Shown: positions 42,534 to 51,806, numbered from the stretch's first letter. The stretch: 64,000 nucleotides of DNA from a virus (IMGVR_UViG_3300008459_000012:27137-91136); one strand, 5' to 3'. Program-made: numbers and translations. Notes: a model not told the origin generated them from the sequence alone.

Positions 42534-43307
42534 TTATAATACGATTTTTTCTTTAATAAAGTTTGTCCAATATGAAATTTTTAATTTATCCATATTCCAA
42601 TCTTTATTTATAATTTCTATATATTTTTTATTTAAAAATTCTTCATTTATTTCACTCCAATCATTAATAAAAAGAATTGGTAAATCAATAAATAATTCAT
42701 ACGCTCTATGGTATTTAACAATTGGTATACTACCCATATATAATGTTTCCCATAACCTATGTGTATCTATTCCATTTCCTCTTGGACAAATTACAAATTT
42801 TGATGATTTTATTTCTTGTAGAAACTTTTTACGACCATCAATCGTATTATTAATATTTCCAACACATACCCATTCAATATTATTAAACATATCAAAAATA
42901 TATTTTCTTTTATAAAATGTATTAACATTAAAATTCATGTATAATAATATTTTTTTGTCTATTTTCTGATTCATAATATCAATCATTATATCCCTATTTC
43001 CATATATTTTATGTAAATCAGAATCATCACAATAATTTGTTATACCAAGTGGTAGACCAAAAACATTTACAGAATCAGTATCTTTATTTATGCAAAATAT
43101 TTTTTTAAATTTATTTGCTATATTATCATCAATTGGATAATCTGAATGACCAATAAAACAAATATCATCAATTTTTTTTGGATGTACATGTCCTCTCCAA
43201 TAAAACTGCCCAATGTGAAAATAATCAGTCTTAATATAACAAATATTATTTTCATTACAAAATGAAAGATAATTATCTGTAGAAATTATATCATCAATGC
43301 ATATCAT
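42534..43307 (-). CDS. exostosin/GT47-like glycosyltransferase
   Basis: 257 residues. The motif FVICPRGNGIDTHRLWE (about 178-194) with the following GSIPIVK segment is the exostosin-type (GT47) nucleotide-sugar site, where the Arg and Glu are the key residues. The N-terminal half shows a Rossmann-like pattern rich in Ile, Tyr and Asn. Exostosin relatives transfer glucuronic acid, N-acetylglucosamine or other sugars. Its 5' end overlaps the next FkbM-type gene by 14 bases. Codon use is extremely A/T-rich. Confidence 0.65.
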   Translation of the reverse strand: MICIDDIISTDNYLSFCNENNICYIKTDYFHIGQFYWRGHVHPKKIDDICFIGHSDYPIDDNIANKFKKIFCINKDTDSVNVFGLPLGITNYCDDSDLHKIYGNRDIMIDIMNQKIDKKILLYMNFNVNTFYKRKYIFDMFNNIEWVCVGNINNTIDGRKKFLQEIKSSKFVICPRGNGIDTHRLWETLYMGSIPIVKYHRAYELFIDLPILFINDWSEINEEFLNKKYIEIINKDWNMDKLKISYWTNFIKEKIVL

Positions 43308-44220
43308 TAATTAATTGTTTAAAATATTCAATTGATGTCAATTTAGTGTTTTTTCTATTTCCTATTATAAATGGTTCAATTTCATTTAATTCATTTGGGC
43401 ATGATAATATAAAACCATCATATTGAAATGTTTCATTATCATAATCACATGAACAAAGTATTTTATATTTATTTTCCTTTAGAAAATTAATACAGTTATT
43501 ATGTAATTCATTACTGTGTGTTGATAAAAATATATATTTTATTTTTTTATTTATTAAAAGTTCTTTTATTTGATTTAACATTTCAAATTCATATCCTTGT
43601 ATATCAGAATGTAATATATCTATATATTTTATATCCTTTTGTGTAACAAAATTTAAAAGATTGATACCATTAAACCCTATAAATCCTTGACTAAAATCAC
43701 CTTCCACATTATTTAATTTAAAATTTTCAATACCTGCGGATAAACATTTTTCATCAGAATCTATACAATATGTTTTCCCATTTATTATATTCTTTAAAAA
43801 CCATATTGAATAAAAAGCCCAATAACTACCAAGTTCAATCATAATACCATCTTCTTTTATATTTTGTATAACTTTACTAAATGCTCTTTCTTCCGATGGT
43901 TCATGTACTCCTTTATTTAAAATTAATATATCACTAAAATCATTATAATAACATTTATTATAAACTTTTATATTATTATGTAATGTAATTATATTATTAT
44001 CTAGATTGCCTGAAAATTCTGACCTTTTAATAAATAAATTATTTGGGTCGGAAATAACATCTCTAAACCTATCTATAAATGTTTCTCCTTTTATATTTTC
44101 TGTATCAGTCTCTAAAATTTTAAAAATTTCATCATTAAAATACTCATCACCAAATGATTTTTCATCATTTATAATTCCATTATTATTTAATAATATTCTA
44201 ATTTCTTTATAAATATCCAT
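43294..44220 (-). CDS. FkbM-like methyltransferase
   Basis: 308 residues. An N-terminal 100-residue region is not recognised. From about 120 the motif GIMIELGSYWAFYSIWFLKN is the SAM-binding GxG-type loop, and YIDILHSDIQGYEFEML (about 200) is the FkbM Asp-x-x-Gly-like motif that coordinates the catalysis. Later THSNELHNNCI and DGFILSC complete the fold. FkbM enzymes O-methylate sugars or polyketides. It overlaps the GT47-like gene and is five bases downstream of a second FkbM gene, so two methylations of one glycan are likely. Confidence 0.65.
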   Translation of the reverse strand: MDIYKEIRILLNNNGIINDEKSFGDEYFNDEIFKILETDTENIKGETFIDRFRDVISDPNNLFIKRSEFSGNLDNNIITLHNNIKVYNKCYYNDFSDILILNKGVHEPSEERAFSKVIQNIKEDGIMIELGSYWAFYSIWFLKNIINGKTYCIDSDEKCLSAGIENFKLNNVEGDFSQGFIGFNGINLLNFVTQKDIKYIDILHSDIQGYEFEMLNQIKELLINKKIKYIFLSTHSNELHNNCINFLKENKYKILCSCDYDNETFQYDGFILSCPNELNEIEPFIIGNRKNTKLTSIEYFKQLINDMH

Positions 44221-44225
44221 ATTTA

Positions 44226-44849
44226 TTATTTATTTAATACTAAATTAACACCATTATCTATCAAAATATTGTTAATACCAAATTTATTGCAATAAGTAAT
44301 TATTTCATTTTTAACCTCAATCATATTGTTATATTCTATTATTAGTAATTCAACTTCCATATCATTAAGATTCATCTGTTTTAAAATAAGTAAATCCATG
44401 CCCTCAATATCTATTGATATGTAGTCAAATTTTTTAATCGGCATTTCTTCGTATAAAGTATTAAAATCTACACAATCTATTTCAAATTTTGAAAATGAAA
44501 ACCCCCTACTTGAGTCTTGATAATTAGATTCAACAATTGTTGATAATAAATCAGTATCTCCTCTTCCAAAATGATTTAAATTGTGATAAAAGGTGGTTTT
44601 ACCAATTTTATCGGAAAGACACTTATTTAAACAATAAATATTTTTATTATTTTCATGTTCTTTTACTAATTTTTCAAAAGCAATGTGTGATGCTTCTATC
44701 AACACACCTGACCAACCTTCTTCTATAAAAAGAAGTGAATTGCTTATGGTTCTTCCATCATTTGCTCCTATGTCAAGAAGATTTCCTTTTTTATTTTTAA
44801 AAAATTCTAAAATTTTTAAATCTTCTCCGTATTGTGAATAACTTTTCAT
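44226..44849 (-). CDS. FkbM-family methyltransferase
   Basis: 207 residues, a compact FkbM domain. The SAM motif is LLDIGANDGRT (24-34). The acidic loop IEASHIAFEKL (52-62) follows, then the conserved SIDIEGMDLLIL (about 142-153) with the Asp-Glu-Gly signature. The N-terminus SQYGEDLKILEFF is the usual family lead-in. It likely methylates a hydroxyl on a sugar made by the neighbouring glycosyltransferases. It lies five bases upstream of the other FkbM-like gene. Confidence 0.8.
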   Translation of the reverse strand: MKSYSQYGEDLKILEFFKNKKGNLLDIGANDGRTISNSLLFIEEGWSGVLIEASHIAFEKLVKEHENNKNIYCLNKCLSDKIGKTTFYHNLNHFGRGDTDLLSTIVESNYQDSSRGFSFSKFEIDCVDFNTLYEEMPIKKFDYISIDIEGMDLLILKQMNLNDMEVELLIIEYNNMIEVKNEIITYCNKFGINNILIDNGVNLVLNK

Positions 44850-44859
44850 ATTTTTTATA

Positions 44860-45489
44860 TTATTTAATTTTATTTCTCAAATTTGATTCATATTTATATT
44901 CTGAACCTTGCCCTATGATAGTTGGTTCGGTCCAATAATATATTAAATTTAAATCTTTTTTTATTATATTTAAATGCCAATCAATTGGTGCATTAAATGG
45001 TAATGTTTTTAGTATTTTATTTATACATTTAATATTTATAATATAACCACATACACTTCTACTTGAATTTGCTTCGTAAATATAATTATTTTCTTCTATT
45101 TCATTTATATGTAAATTACAACAATCTGACAAAAAACAGATGTCAAATTTAACATTTTGTAATTGACTTAAAATATTTTCAAATATATTAAAATTATCTT
45201 TAAAAACCGCATCATCTTCTATTATTAAACAATTTTTATAGCCATTATTTAATATTTTTTGGTAAACATTAAAATGATTAATTGATACACATATTTCACC
45301 AATCGTTAATTTTCTATTCCAAATTGAATAATTTTCTTGATAAAAATCATTAATATTATAATTTAAATCTGTCTCATTATTACTTATTATATATTCATAT
45401 GGTATTTTTAAATTATTAATAATTGAATCAATATATTTTTTTCTTTCATAAAGTGGTTCATAATGTATAATAAAAATTTTATCTATCAT
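44860..45489 (-). CDS. GT25-like glycosyltransferase
   Basis: 209 residues with GT25 landmarks: KIFIIHYEPLYERKKYI at the start, LTIGEICVSINHFNVYQKI (61-79), and the acidic motif CLIIEDDAVF with EDD at 91-93. A later SSRSVCGYIIN and NAPIDWHLNI fit the acceptor region. GT25 enzymes are known mainly as lipooligosaccharide galactosyltransferases. Here it would add galactose or a similar sugar to a glycan. It overlaps the GT9-like gene by four bases (ATGA). Confidence 0.75.
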   Translation of the reverse strand: MIDKIFIIHYEPLYERKKYIDSIINNLKIPYEYIISNNETDLNYNINDFYQENYSIWNRKLTIGEICVSINHFNVYQKILNNGYKNCLIIEDDAVFKDNFNIFENILSQLQNVKFDICFLSDCCNLHINEIEENNYIYEANSSRSVCGYIINIKCINKILKTLPFNAPIDWHLNIIKKDLNLIYYWTEPTIIGQGSEYKYESNLRNKIK

Positions 45490-46169
45490 ATTATTTTAAA
45501 ATTTAATTTTGAATGTGGGTTATATCCTCTATTTATATTGTTTTTTAAATTTACATGAAAAAAAATATTATTATTTCTTAATTCTAAAGAATCAAAAATT
45601 AATCTGAATGAACTATCAATAAAATGACTTTCAACACTATTTTGCATTAAATAACAATAATCAAAACTATTTTCTGTATAACCTAATATTGGTTTTATTA
45701 CTTTTAAATCTTTATTTAATATATGTGATTCATCAATATTATAATTTCTACTTTTATCATCATGTATAAAAATGTAATCATTTTCTTTAACATTAAATTT
45801 TTTAAATAATTTAATTTCATTATCAATATCTCTATCAACTTTAAATGAAGACCATCTTTTTTCAAAAGGTATGTTATTTTGTAGGTAAAAACTATCATCA
45901 AATTCTACAGAATTTGGATGTTTCATAAACCCAGCTATAATTAATTCATCTTTTTTTAAATTATTTTCTATAATAAAATTTTGAGTAAAAGTATCGTCTC
46001 CAACTATAAAATCTAGATTTTTTAAATCTCTATACATAAATTTTACAGTTTTTAAATTATGTGGTTTAACAAACATCATATAGTTATCATTAGAATTAAT
46101 TAATGTTCTAACTAAACCATTACAAATAATGTGGTCACCAAGTCCTAAATGATGGTATATGTATTTCAT
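45486..46169 (-). CDS. heptosyltransferase-like (GT9-like) protein
   Basis: 227 residues. The start HLGLGDHIICNGLVRTLIN (7-25) resembles the Gly-rich nucleotide-side loop of ADP-heptose transferases and similar GT-B enzymes. The C-terminal half (FDYCYLMQNSVESHFIDSSF) resembles the second domain in a shortened form. At 227 residues it is shorter than usual GT9 enzymes (about 330), so it may be a minimal or specialised enzyme. It starts one base after the next gene's stop. Confidence 0.5.
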   Translation of the reverse strand: MKYIYHHLGLGDHIICNGLVRTLINSNDNYMMFVKPHNLKTVKFMYRDLKNLDFIVGDDTFTQNFIIENNLKKDELIIAGFMKHPNSVEFDDSFYLQNNIPFEKRWSSFKVDRDIDNEIKLFKKFNVKENDYIFIHDDKSRNYNIDESHILNKDLKVIKPILGYTENSFDYCYLMQNSVESHFIDSSFRLIFDSLELRNNNIFFHVNLKNNINRGYNPHSKLNFKII

Positions 46170-46846
46170 TATTTACTTAATAAATATCTTTTTAATGATT
46201 CTTTATATTCAATTATTTCATTATCGTTTTCATCATAAACCTGACCAACAAATTCATAATCCACTCTTTCACTAGGAAAATCAAACGATGCACTCTCAAA
46301 TTTAAAAATATCATCATGTGTTATTGAATTATACCTAATAATAGGATAAATTACATCTCTAAGAAAGTTTTGGTCAACTTGCCAATAATCACCTTTTGTA
46401 TATTCTTCTATAAGTTTTTTAATATTTGTAATTGCACCTTTTCTAGCACCCCACATACCACCCAAAATAGGTACACCATGACTTGGATGGTCTCTCATAA
46501 TATGAAACTTTTGTTTAGTTGATAACCATTCATCAATTGCTAGTTTTTCTCTCATTGAAAGTCTTGAATCTGTATCTCTACTAATTAATACATCTACGTC
46601 TTCATCATCAATAGGTAAAAATCTCCAAAACATACCTTCCCAATTTCCATTTTCACCCATTTCAATAATATGTGTGTTATCAAAAGATTTTAATTCATCA
46701 ACAATATTGCTTGGTGTTGATTTACCAACATAAAAATAGCAAACCCAATCAGGAAATAGTTCTTTTGCTAATTGAGCATTCTTAATTGCTCCAACTGTAT
46801 ATTTTGGATTATCTCCCCAAACACTAAATCCTATTACTTTTTTCAT
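46169..46846 (-). CDS. GT-A-like glycosyltransferase
   Basis: 225 residues. The motif DVLISRDTDSRLS (85-97), with DTD at 91-93, is a DXD-type metal-binding site. The preceding WEGMFWRFLPID and the later WGARKGAI are shared by a phage- and bacteria-associated group of glycosyltransferases. It should use a divalent-metal-bound nucleotide sugar. It overlaps the next gene by one base (TAATG) and its 5' neighbour by four bases. The acceptor cannot be determined from the sequence. Confidence 0.6.
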   Translation of the reverse strand: MKKVIGFSVWGDNPKYTVGAIKNAQLAKELFPDWVCYFYVGKSTPSNIVDELKSFDNTHIIEMGENGNWEGMFWRFLPIDDEDVDVLISRDTDSRLSMREKLAIDEWLSTKQKFHIMRDHPSHGVPILGGMWGARKGAITNIKKLIEEYTKGDYWQVDQNFLRDVIYPIIRYNSITHDDIFKFESASFDFPSERVDYEFVGQVYDENDNEIIEYKESLKRYLLSK

Positions 46847-47502
46847 ATAAAATTATTTTCTTTTCTATTGATAAAATTTTCTTTATCTATATTGTTAAAA
46901 GAGTCATTTTTTACTTGGACATCATCCCATTGTTCCCCTTTCCAAACAGGATGTTCATGTTTAATAATTACTTGTGGAATATATGTTTGTTTATTTAATG
47001 ATTGAGCAACTTCGGTAAATTCATTATCACACCAAAGTGATATATATGAAGGATGATAAATATATCCAAACCTATCATAATATTTTTTACCCAAAATACA
47101 TAAAGTATTTAGATTTCTTGCTTGATAACCATCATTAAACCAAAGAACTCCATCTGTATCAGGATAATGTTTCATCATCATTGCTCTGATAATCATATCA
47201 TATCCTTCAAATTGAGGAATCATATCATCTGAAGCTAAAAGAAGAATATTAAAATCTTCATTTTCAAGATTTGCATTAATTGCTTCAATCTTTGATTTGT
47301 TATCAGAAAAGTGATAATCTAAATTTTTATATGTTTTTAGTTTTGAAATTACTTCATCATTATTCATTGATAAATCATCATTATCACAAGATACAACAAC
47401 TTTATAATTATCAGTATCCTCAAGATAATTAATATATAAATCTAGAACTTGAAAAAATTTATCTTTTCTACCTCTAGTTGGAAACTTTATCAATAACTTC
47501 AT
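46843..47502 (-). CDS. GT2-like glycosyltransferase
   Basis: 219 residues. The N-terminus KLLIKFPTRGRKDKFFQVL, the VVVSCDNDDLSM loop and the metal-binding SDD at 91-93 in ILLLASDDMIPQFEG are GT-A family 2 features. A late GKKYYDRFGYIYHPSYIS segment fits the acceptor side. It overlaps the downstream gene by four bases and the upstream gene by 29 bases. Sequence conservation with well-known GT2 enzymes is low. Confidence 0.6.
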   Translation of the reverse strand: MKLLIKFPTRGRKDKFFQVLDLYINYLEDTDNYKVVVSCDNDDLSMNNDEVISKLKTYKNLDYHFSDNKSKIEAINANLENEDFNILLLASDDMIPQFEGYDMIIRAMMMKHYPDTDGVLWFNDGYQARNLNTLCILGKKYYDRFGYIYHPSYISLWCDNEFTEVAQSLNKQTYIPQVIIKHEHPVWKGEQWDDVQVKNDSFNNIDKENFINRKENNFI

Positions 47503-48292
47503 TACTTATTTTAAAAATTGGTTTAATTTCCTGTAATGGTCCATTAATTTCAGTAAAATTGAATTTATTAAAATTCATGACTGTACCATCAATATACATT
47601 TCATTTAAATCTTCATTTGTATATGTTTTAATTATATTTTTAACTAATTTACTATTTTTATATGATGAAATAGTCATATCGTGTCTGATAAAGTTTGATA
47701 AAAATACTTTGAACAAAGTTAAATTTGAATACTCTAAAAGTTCACAAAGTTCTTTAATATATTCAGTTTTAAAAATATGTCCATTTAGTGATATTAATTG
47801 TGAATAATCATTTGTACTATCAGAAAGTTTCCAACATATTACAGGTTCAATTAAATCAATATCATAATAAAAATTATGTGTATTATAATTATTTAATTTA
47901 TTTAATTTTTTTGTTGTATATGAATTAACTGTATTTAAACCTAAACTTAATGAAAAACAATTTGCTTCTGTTAACATAAAAATATTATGTAACTCATCAT
48001 TATTCAATTTAAAAGAGTTATATATAATATCATTATCAGTTAAAAATGTAGTATAATTTGAATCTTCAAATAGTGATATTAAATCTTGTTTAAGTGATTC
48101 TTCTTTTTTAAAATTAAATTTTGGATATTTTTTAATTAACAAATCATATCCTTTTTGAAAATAATCATTTGATGGTTTATAAAGAATATTTAACTTATAA
48201 TCTTCAACATCAAAATTCAATAAAATAGATTCAAGCAACAAATCAAGTTGCATTGGTCTATCCTTTGAAAATATAATACAGTTTAATAACAT
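47474..48292 (-). CDS. GT-A-like glycosyltransferase, divergent
   Basis: 272 residues from the ATG at 48292, which lies one base after the upstream stop; a TTG six codons earlier is less likely. The start NCIIFSKDRPMQLDLLLESI and the acidic motif TTFLTDNDIIY (DND at 86-88) match a divergent GT2-type core. The remaining 170 residues are A/T-rich, helical and not recognised, including Asn/Lys-rich stretches. Like other genes here it probably adds a sugar, but activity is less sure than for its neighbours. Confidence 0.5.
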   Translation of the reverse strand: MLLNCIIFSKDRPMQLDLLLESILLNFDVEDYKLNILYKPSNDYFQKGYDLLIKKYPKFNFKKEESLKQDLISLFEDSNYTTFLTDNDIIYNSFKLNNDELHNIFMLTEANCFSLSLGLNTVNSYTTKKLNKLNNYNTHNFYYDIDLIEPVICWKLSDSTNDYSQLISLNGHIFKTEYIKELCELLEYSNLTLFKVFLSNFIRHDMTISSYKNSKLVKNIIKTYTNEDLNEMYIDGTVMNFNKFNFTEINGPLQEIKPIFKISNEVIDKVSN

Positions 48293-48293
48293 T

Positions 48294-49247
48294 TTATTTA
48301 AAAGTTTCAAATATCTCTAAAATACGTTTTTTTTCTTGTTCTTCATTATATTCAGATGAAGTATTTATTTCATGAAGACATAAAGCATCATACTCATAAC
48401 CATCAAGAAAAATATTTAATTGTTCAGTAAGTTTATCTGCAAGTGTATGATAATCACCATTTTGACACCAAAATCCATTATTATCTCTCACATATTCTTT
48501 ATTCCCAATGTTTGAGAATCCAACAACATGAGTATTACAAGCCATTGCTTCTAACGGAAGTGTGCCAAATCCTGCAATTTCATCCGTATAAAGACAAAAA
48601 GCACAATCAGAAAGTTCAGATGCAAATTGTTGTTTTGACATTCCTTTTAATTCAACAAATTGAACATTTTTTAGTCTTTTATCACTTGATTTAACAATAT
48701 TAATAAGATTATGTGTATTCATTTGTTGTGTGTTTGACCTTGAGGATGAAAAACAAACTCTGAATGCTTTATCTAAATTTGATTTAAATATTGGACTTAT
48801 AGATTGTTTATATTGGTCAACTTCAACTCCTAGCATATATTTTTGGATATATTCGGTAATACCTTGAGATACACTTATTACTCTTTCAATACCTGATTCT
48901 TTCCAAGATTTTGGTTGTGGCATTGAGGTATAGATGTAAATCCAACTCTGTGCAAGAACCGTTCTTTTGCACTTCATATTCTTCGTAGAATCAATCAAAT
49001 TGCCAAATCCTTCAGGTATTATTAAAAGGTCTTCTGCATTGATTCTAAGGTTTCCTAGACCGTTAATTCTAAATTTTGGAATGTGAGAAATACTAAACTC
49101 CATCCAAGTTGGGTTAAACTCTGCATCACCTTCATAAATAAGGACAACTTCATATCCATTATCAGCAAGAATTTTTGCCTGTTTAAATAAAACACCCATA
49201 CCTCCTGATGGGGAGTTCATATTTGGGCAATAATAATAAACTTTCAT
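48294..49247 (-). CDS. GT-B fold glycosyltransferase (group 1-like)
   Basis: 317 residues. An N-terminal Rossmann region (VYYYCPNMNSPSGGMGVLF, with the Gly-rich loop) and the C-terminal GFGTLPLEAMACNTHVVGF (about 216) with Glu in LPLEAM define a GT4-type enzyme. It resembles 34578-35651, so the phage carries two such paralogues. It is the first gene of the twelve-gene run and its ATG directly follows a small stem-loop (49249-49266). A nucleotide-sugar-dependent glycan transfer is likely. Confidence 0.8.
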   Translation of the reverse strand: MKVYYYCPNMNSPSGGMGVLFKQAKILADNGYEVVLIYEGDAEFNPTWMEFSISHIPKFRINGLGNLRINAEDLLIIPEGFGNLIDSTKNMKCKRTVLAQSWIYIYTSMPQPKSWKESGIERVISVSQGITEYIQKYMLGVEVDQYKQSISPIFKSNLDKAFRVCFSSSRSNTQQMNTHNLINIVKSSDKRLKNVQFVELKGMSKQQFASELSDCAFCLYTDEIAGFGTLPLEAMACNTHVVGFSNIGNKEYVRDNNGFWCQNGDYHTLADKLTEQLNIFLDGYEYDALCLHEINTSSEYNEEQEKKRILEIFETFK

Positions 49248-49248
49248 A

Positions 49249-49266
49249 TTCCCAAATATATGGGAA
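49249..49266 (-). other. stem-loop immediately upstream of the glycosyltransferase ATG
   Basis: TTCCCA, loop TATATT, TGGGAA ends one base before the ATG at 49247 on the minus strand. It could hide the start or mark the end of the preceding transcript. The plus-strand reading is followed by ATTTTTT. Only six base pairs, so weak. Confidence 0.3.
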
Positions 49267-49271
49267 ATTTT

Positions 49272-49949
49272 TTAATTAAACCTTGGATTCTGTACTTCTT
49301 TATCTGATGCTTCAATACCCCATGCACTAACAATTAAATAACCTTCTTTTACAGGTTGTAATACAATTGGGTCTTCTTTTACAATATCAATCAATTTATG
49401 ACCTTGGACTCTTGCATTTTTCATATTTAATTGGTCCTTTGTAGCAATGATTAAAAGAGTTGTACCTGCTACATATTCAGATTCCTTGCTATACGAATGT
49501 GGAAGGTCAATTTTATCAACTTTAAAGTTAATAATTTCTTTTTGATTTGTTTCGGGGATACCACCAATAAATCTATCAACATTAGTTAAAAGTAAACTGT
49601 ATTTATTACAAATTCTAATAACAGAATCTTCATTAATAAATTTATTAAATGGATATTTAAATGAATAATATTCAATTGTTGATTTAATTTTCTTTGAATC
49701 TTCAATTTTTCTCATTTCTTCTTTAAAAGAAGATATATTTTTTTCATTATTGAAACCTAAATTGATTAGATTTTGATAATCTTGTACTTTTGATTCATCA
49801 ATAGGTGTTTCTAACACAGCTTTGGCTTCATTAAGTAGTAAATCATGTGCAGAATAAACTTCATTATGAATATCTTCAATTAATTCTACATTTGATTTCT
49901 CATCAAACATGGGGTCTAATTTAACATTTTTAGGAAGAATGGTTCTCAT
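49272..49949 (-). CDS. hypothetical protein
   Basis: 225 residues, helical in the N-terminal half with charged heptad-like stretches (NVELIEDIHNEVYSAHDLLL) and a more strand-rich C-terminal half (GYLIVSAWGIEASDK). No known domain. It follows the replication genes without gap and precedes the sugar-modification run. It may be a small virion or regulatory protein. No signal peptide or membrane segment. Confidence 0.55.
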   Translation of the reverse strand: MRTILPKNVKLDPMFDEKSNVELIEDIHNEVYSAHDLLLNEAKAVLETPIDESKVQDYQNLINLGFNNEKNISSFKEEMRKIEDSKKIKSTIEYYSFKYPFNKFINEDSVIRICNKYSLLLTNVDRFIGGIPETNQKEIINFKVDKIDLPHSYSKESEYVAGTTLLIIATKDQLNMKNARVQGHKLIDIVKEDPIVLQPVKEGYLIVSAWGIEASDKEVQNPRFN

Positions 49950-49967
49950 ATTAATTCTTTTATGTAA

Positions 49968-50339
49968 TTAGTAAGTTTCAATAAAAATGTTTAAATATAG
50001 TATTATTAATTCTTCATCATAACCATAAAGAACTCTCTTATGTTTTGATATAAATTCATCAAATTTAAATACTAATTTTATCTCATTTATGAAGTTATTT
50101 CTACCATAAAGTTCAAAAAATAAATCATAAATAAAATTAATAAGTCTTCTTGCATTTTTTATAAGTTTTCTATTATAAAAATTATCATAAATATATTGAT
50201 GCATTGATTGAAGTTTCAATGCTACATGTTGATTTGGTAAATCAAGCATTAAATCCTCTTTCCATCTTTGTAAAGCAAGAACACCCTCTTTTGTTGAGGG
50301 TGTCTTTGCTCTATAAAAATATTGATTGGTATCAATCAT
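49968..50339 (-). CDS. hypothetical protein next to the helicase gene
   Basis: 123 residues, helical and basic, with aromatic-rich stretches (YIYDNFYNRKLIKNARRLINFIYDLFF). No family recognised. Its ATG overlaps the helicase stop by four bases (ATGA), so it is translated with the DnaB-like gene. The position suggests a helicase partner or loader, comparable to T4 gp59 in context only. A strong stem-loop lies inside its first 20 codons. Confidence 0.5.
   Translation of the reverse strand: MIDTNQYFYRAKTPSTKEGVLALQRWKEDLMLDLPNQHVALKLQSMHQYIYDNFYNRKLIKNARRLINFIYDLFFELYGRNNFINEIKLVFKFDEFISKHKRVLYGYDEELIILYLNIFIETY
50281..50303 (-). other. perfect 8-bp stem-loop inside the start of the gene after the helicase
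   Basis: ACACCCTC, loop AACAAAA, GAGGGTGT. The G+C-rich stem is unusual for this DNA. There is no T-run after it in either direction. It lies 36-58 bases into the gene, 33-55 bases after the helicase stop, and may slow the ribosome, stabilise mRNA or act as a weak pause. Confidence 0.35.
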
Positions 50340-51790
50340 AAAGATTTTAACAAATCAATCTCTGATTTTGCTGCTCTAGTTTCAACAAGAAGTTGTCTTG
50401 TTTCTTGAACCTCATCATAATCGGTATCAATAATCTCATCATCATCAAATTCTTCAATAACAGAACCTGTAGGTGATGTAAGTTCAAACCTCATATAAGC
50501 GGTATCAAAAGTTGAATCCTCAAAAATATGACCTGATGGTGAAATATTTGATTTAGCAAGGTGGAAAGTTGCACGATTGTGATTTCTATCATCGGAATCA
50601 CGACCAATGGTAAGTACAACCTGCGCCTTTTTAACCTTTGCAACAGAACCACCTGAATCATTCAAGTCAAGAGTTTTCTTGTTATTAGATTCTTTCTTTG
50701 CTTGTGTTGCAGTCCATCCGCAGATATCAAATTCAACAAGCATATCAAGAATACCTGCTACAACTTCTTTCTCACCTTGATATGGATTATTCTGATTTGA
50801 AAGATGTGATATCATTTCATCAACATAATCAATATTAATGATATCAAATTTATAACCAACTTTTTGTTGATACTTGATAATCCAATTTTTCAACTTAGGT
50901 ACAGTCATTTCATTGGATGGGAAGCGCATAATCTTAATTAAGCCAAGATTTTTTGATTTAATCTTTGTAATTGCATCTTTTGCCTTTTGTGTTGCGGTTT
51001 CTGGGTCTTTTTGTGCATCTTTAAAGCTTAGACCTGTGAGTGCAGTTGAAACAAGAAGTTTTACATCCCTAATTTCATTCTCGCCAAAGATTACATGGAG
51101 AACCTTTTTACCTTGTTTGAAAGCATTTACAGAGAAGTTGGTAAGGATTGTGGATTTACCGACACCTTGACCTGCCAAAATCATCCCTAATTTGCCTTTT
51201 GGAAGACCTGTAATAATTTTATCAAGTTCTGCTAGACCTGTGGGTATAAAATCCCTATAACGCTGTGTGAAGAGAGTTTCATCAAAGTCTTCAACATCAT
51301 CAGGGTCATTATCTTCCGTACCGATGTTAATAATTTTACGAATTTTTTCAAGAACTTTATCAAGCGATACTAAATCATTGTTTTCAACAATATTCTTTAT
51401 ATCACTTTCTGATAAGTTTTTAAGTTCTTGTACTTGAATAAATCCATTTGTAGTCTTTTTGATAAATTCAAAGTCATTTCTTTCTTTGCCATCAAGAAGA
51501 TTTTTATAATCCTTATGGATTGTGGATAACTCATTTATCCAAGCATCTTTTTGTTCTTTTGTATGATTTGTGTTTGCTTTAATAATTTCACCAATGTTAC
51601 GCAATGTTGGAAGAGTATTGTATTCTTCTACATATTGTTTAATGAGTGAAAATATAATTTTGTGCTTTTCCTCTGAAAAGTGTTGTGATTCTAATTTTAG
51701 AACCACATCCTTTGGGAAGTCGCTATAAAAAATATGAAATAAAATTCTTCTCTGATGTCTATCAGAGCCTAACGAAAGCATGTTACGCAT
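50336..51790 (-). CDS. replicative DNA helicase, DnaB/T4 gp41-like
   Basis: 484 residues. A helical N-domain (about 1-165) and a RecA-type C-domain with Walker A GQGVGKST (207-214), a GENEIRDVK loop and IINIDYVDEM as motif H2, plus GWTATQAKKE (motif H3 type) and VVLTIGRDSDDRN near the C-terminus. This is the DnaB family, which unwinds DNA 5'-3' at the fork as a hexamer. T4 gp41 is of the same length. It is followed by an overlapping small gene. The acidic tail (FDDDEIIDTDYDE) may bind primase or the polymerase. No primase was seen in this window. Confidence 0.85.
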   Translation of the reverse strand: MRNMLSLGSDRHQRRILFHIFYSDFPKDVVLKLESQHFSEEKHKIIFSLIKQYVEEYNTLPTLRNIGEIIKANTNHTKEQKDAWINELSTIHKDYKNLLDGKERNDFEFIKKTTNGFIQVQELKNLSESDIKNIVENNDLVSLDKVLEKIRKIINIGTEDNDPDDVEDFDETLFTQRYRDFIPTGLAELDKIITGLPKGKLGMILAGQGVGKSTILTNFSVNAFKQGKKVLHVIFGENEIRDVKLLVSTALTGLSFKDAQKDPETATQKAKDAITKIKSKNLGLIKIMRFPSNEMTVPKLKNWIIKYQQKVGYKFDIINIDYVDEMISHLSNQNNPYQGEKEVVAGILDMLVEFDICGWTATQAKKESNNKKTLDLNDSGGSVAKVKKAQVVLTIGRDSDDRNHNRATFHLAKSNISPSGHIFEDSTFDTAYMRFELTSPTGSVIEEFDDDEIIDTDYDEVQETRQLLVETRAAKSEIDLLKSL

Positions 51791-51806
51791 TTATTGTTAA
51801 TAAAAA

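Noticed and set aside
40261-49247. The sugar-modification run as a cell-derived surface polysaccharide locus showing that the window is bacterial.
   Set aside because: The flanking genes are phage replication and virion genes with the same orientation and dense overlaps, and no bacterial housekeeping, transposase or integrase genes are present.
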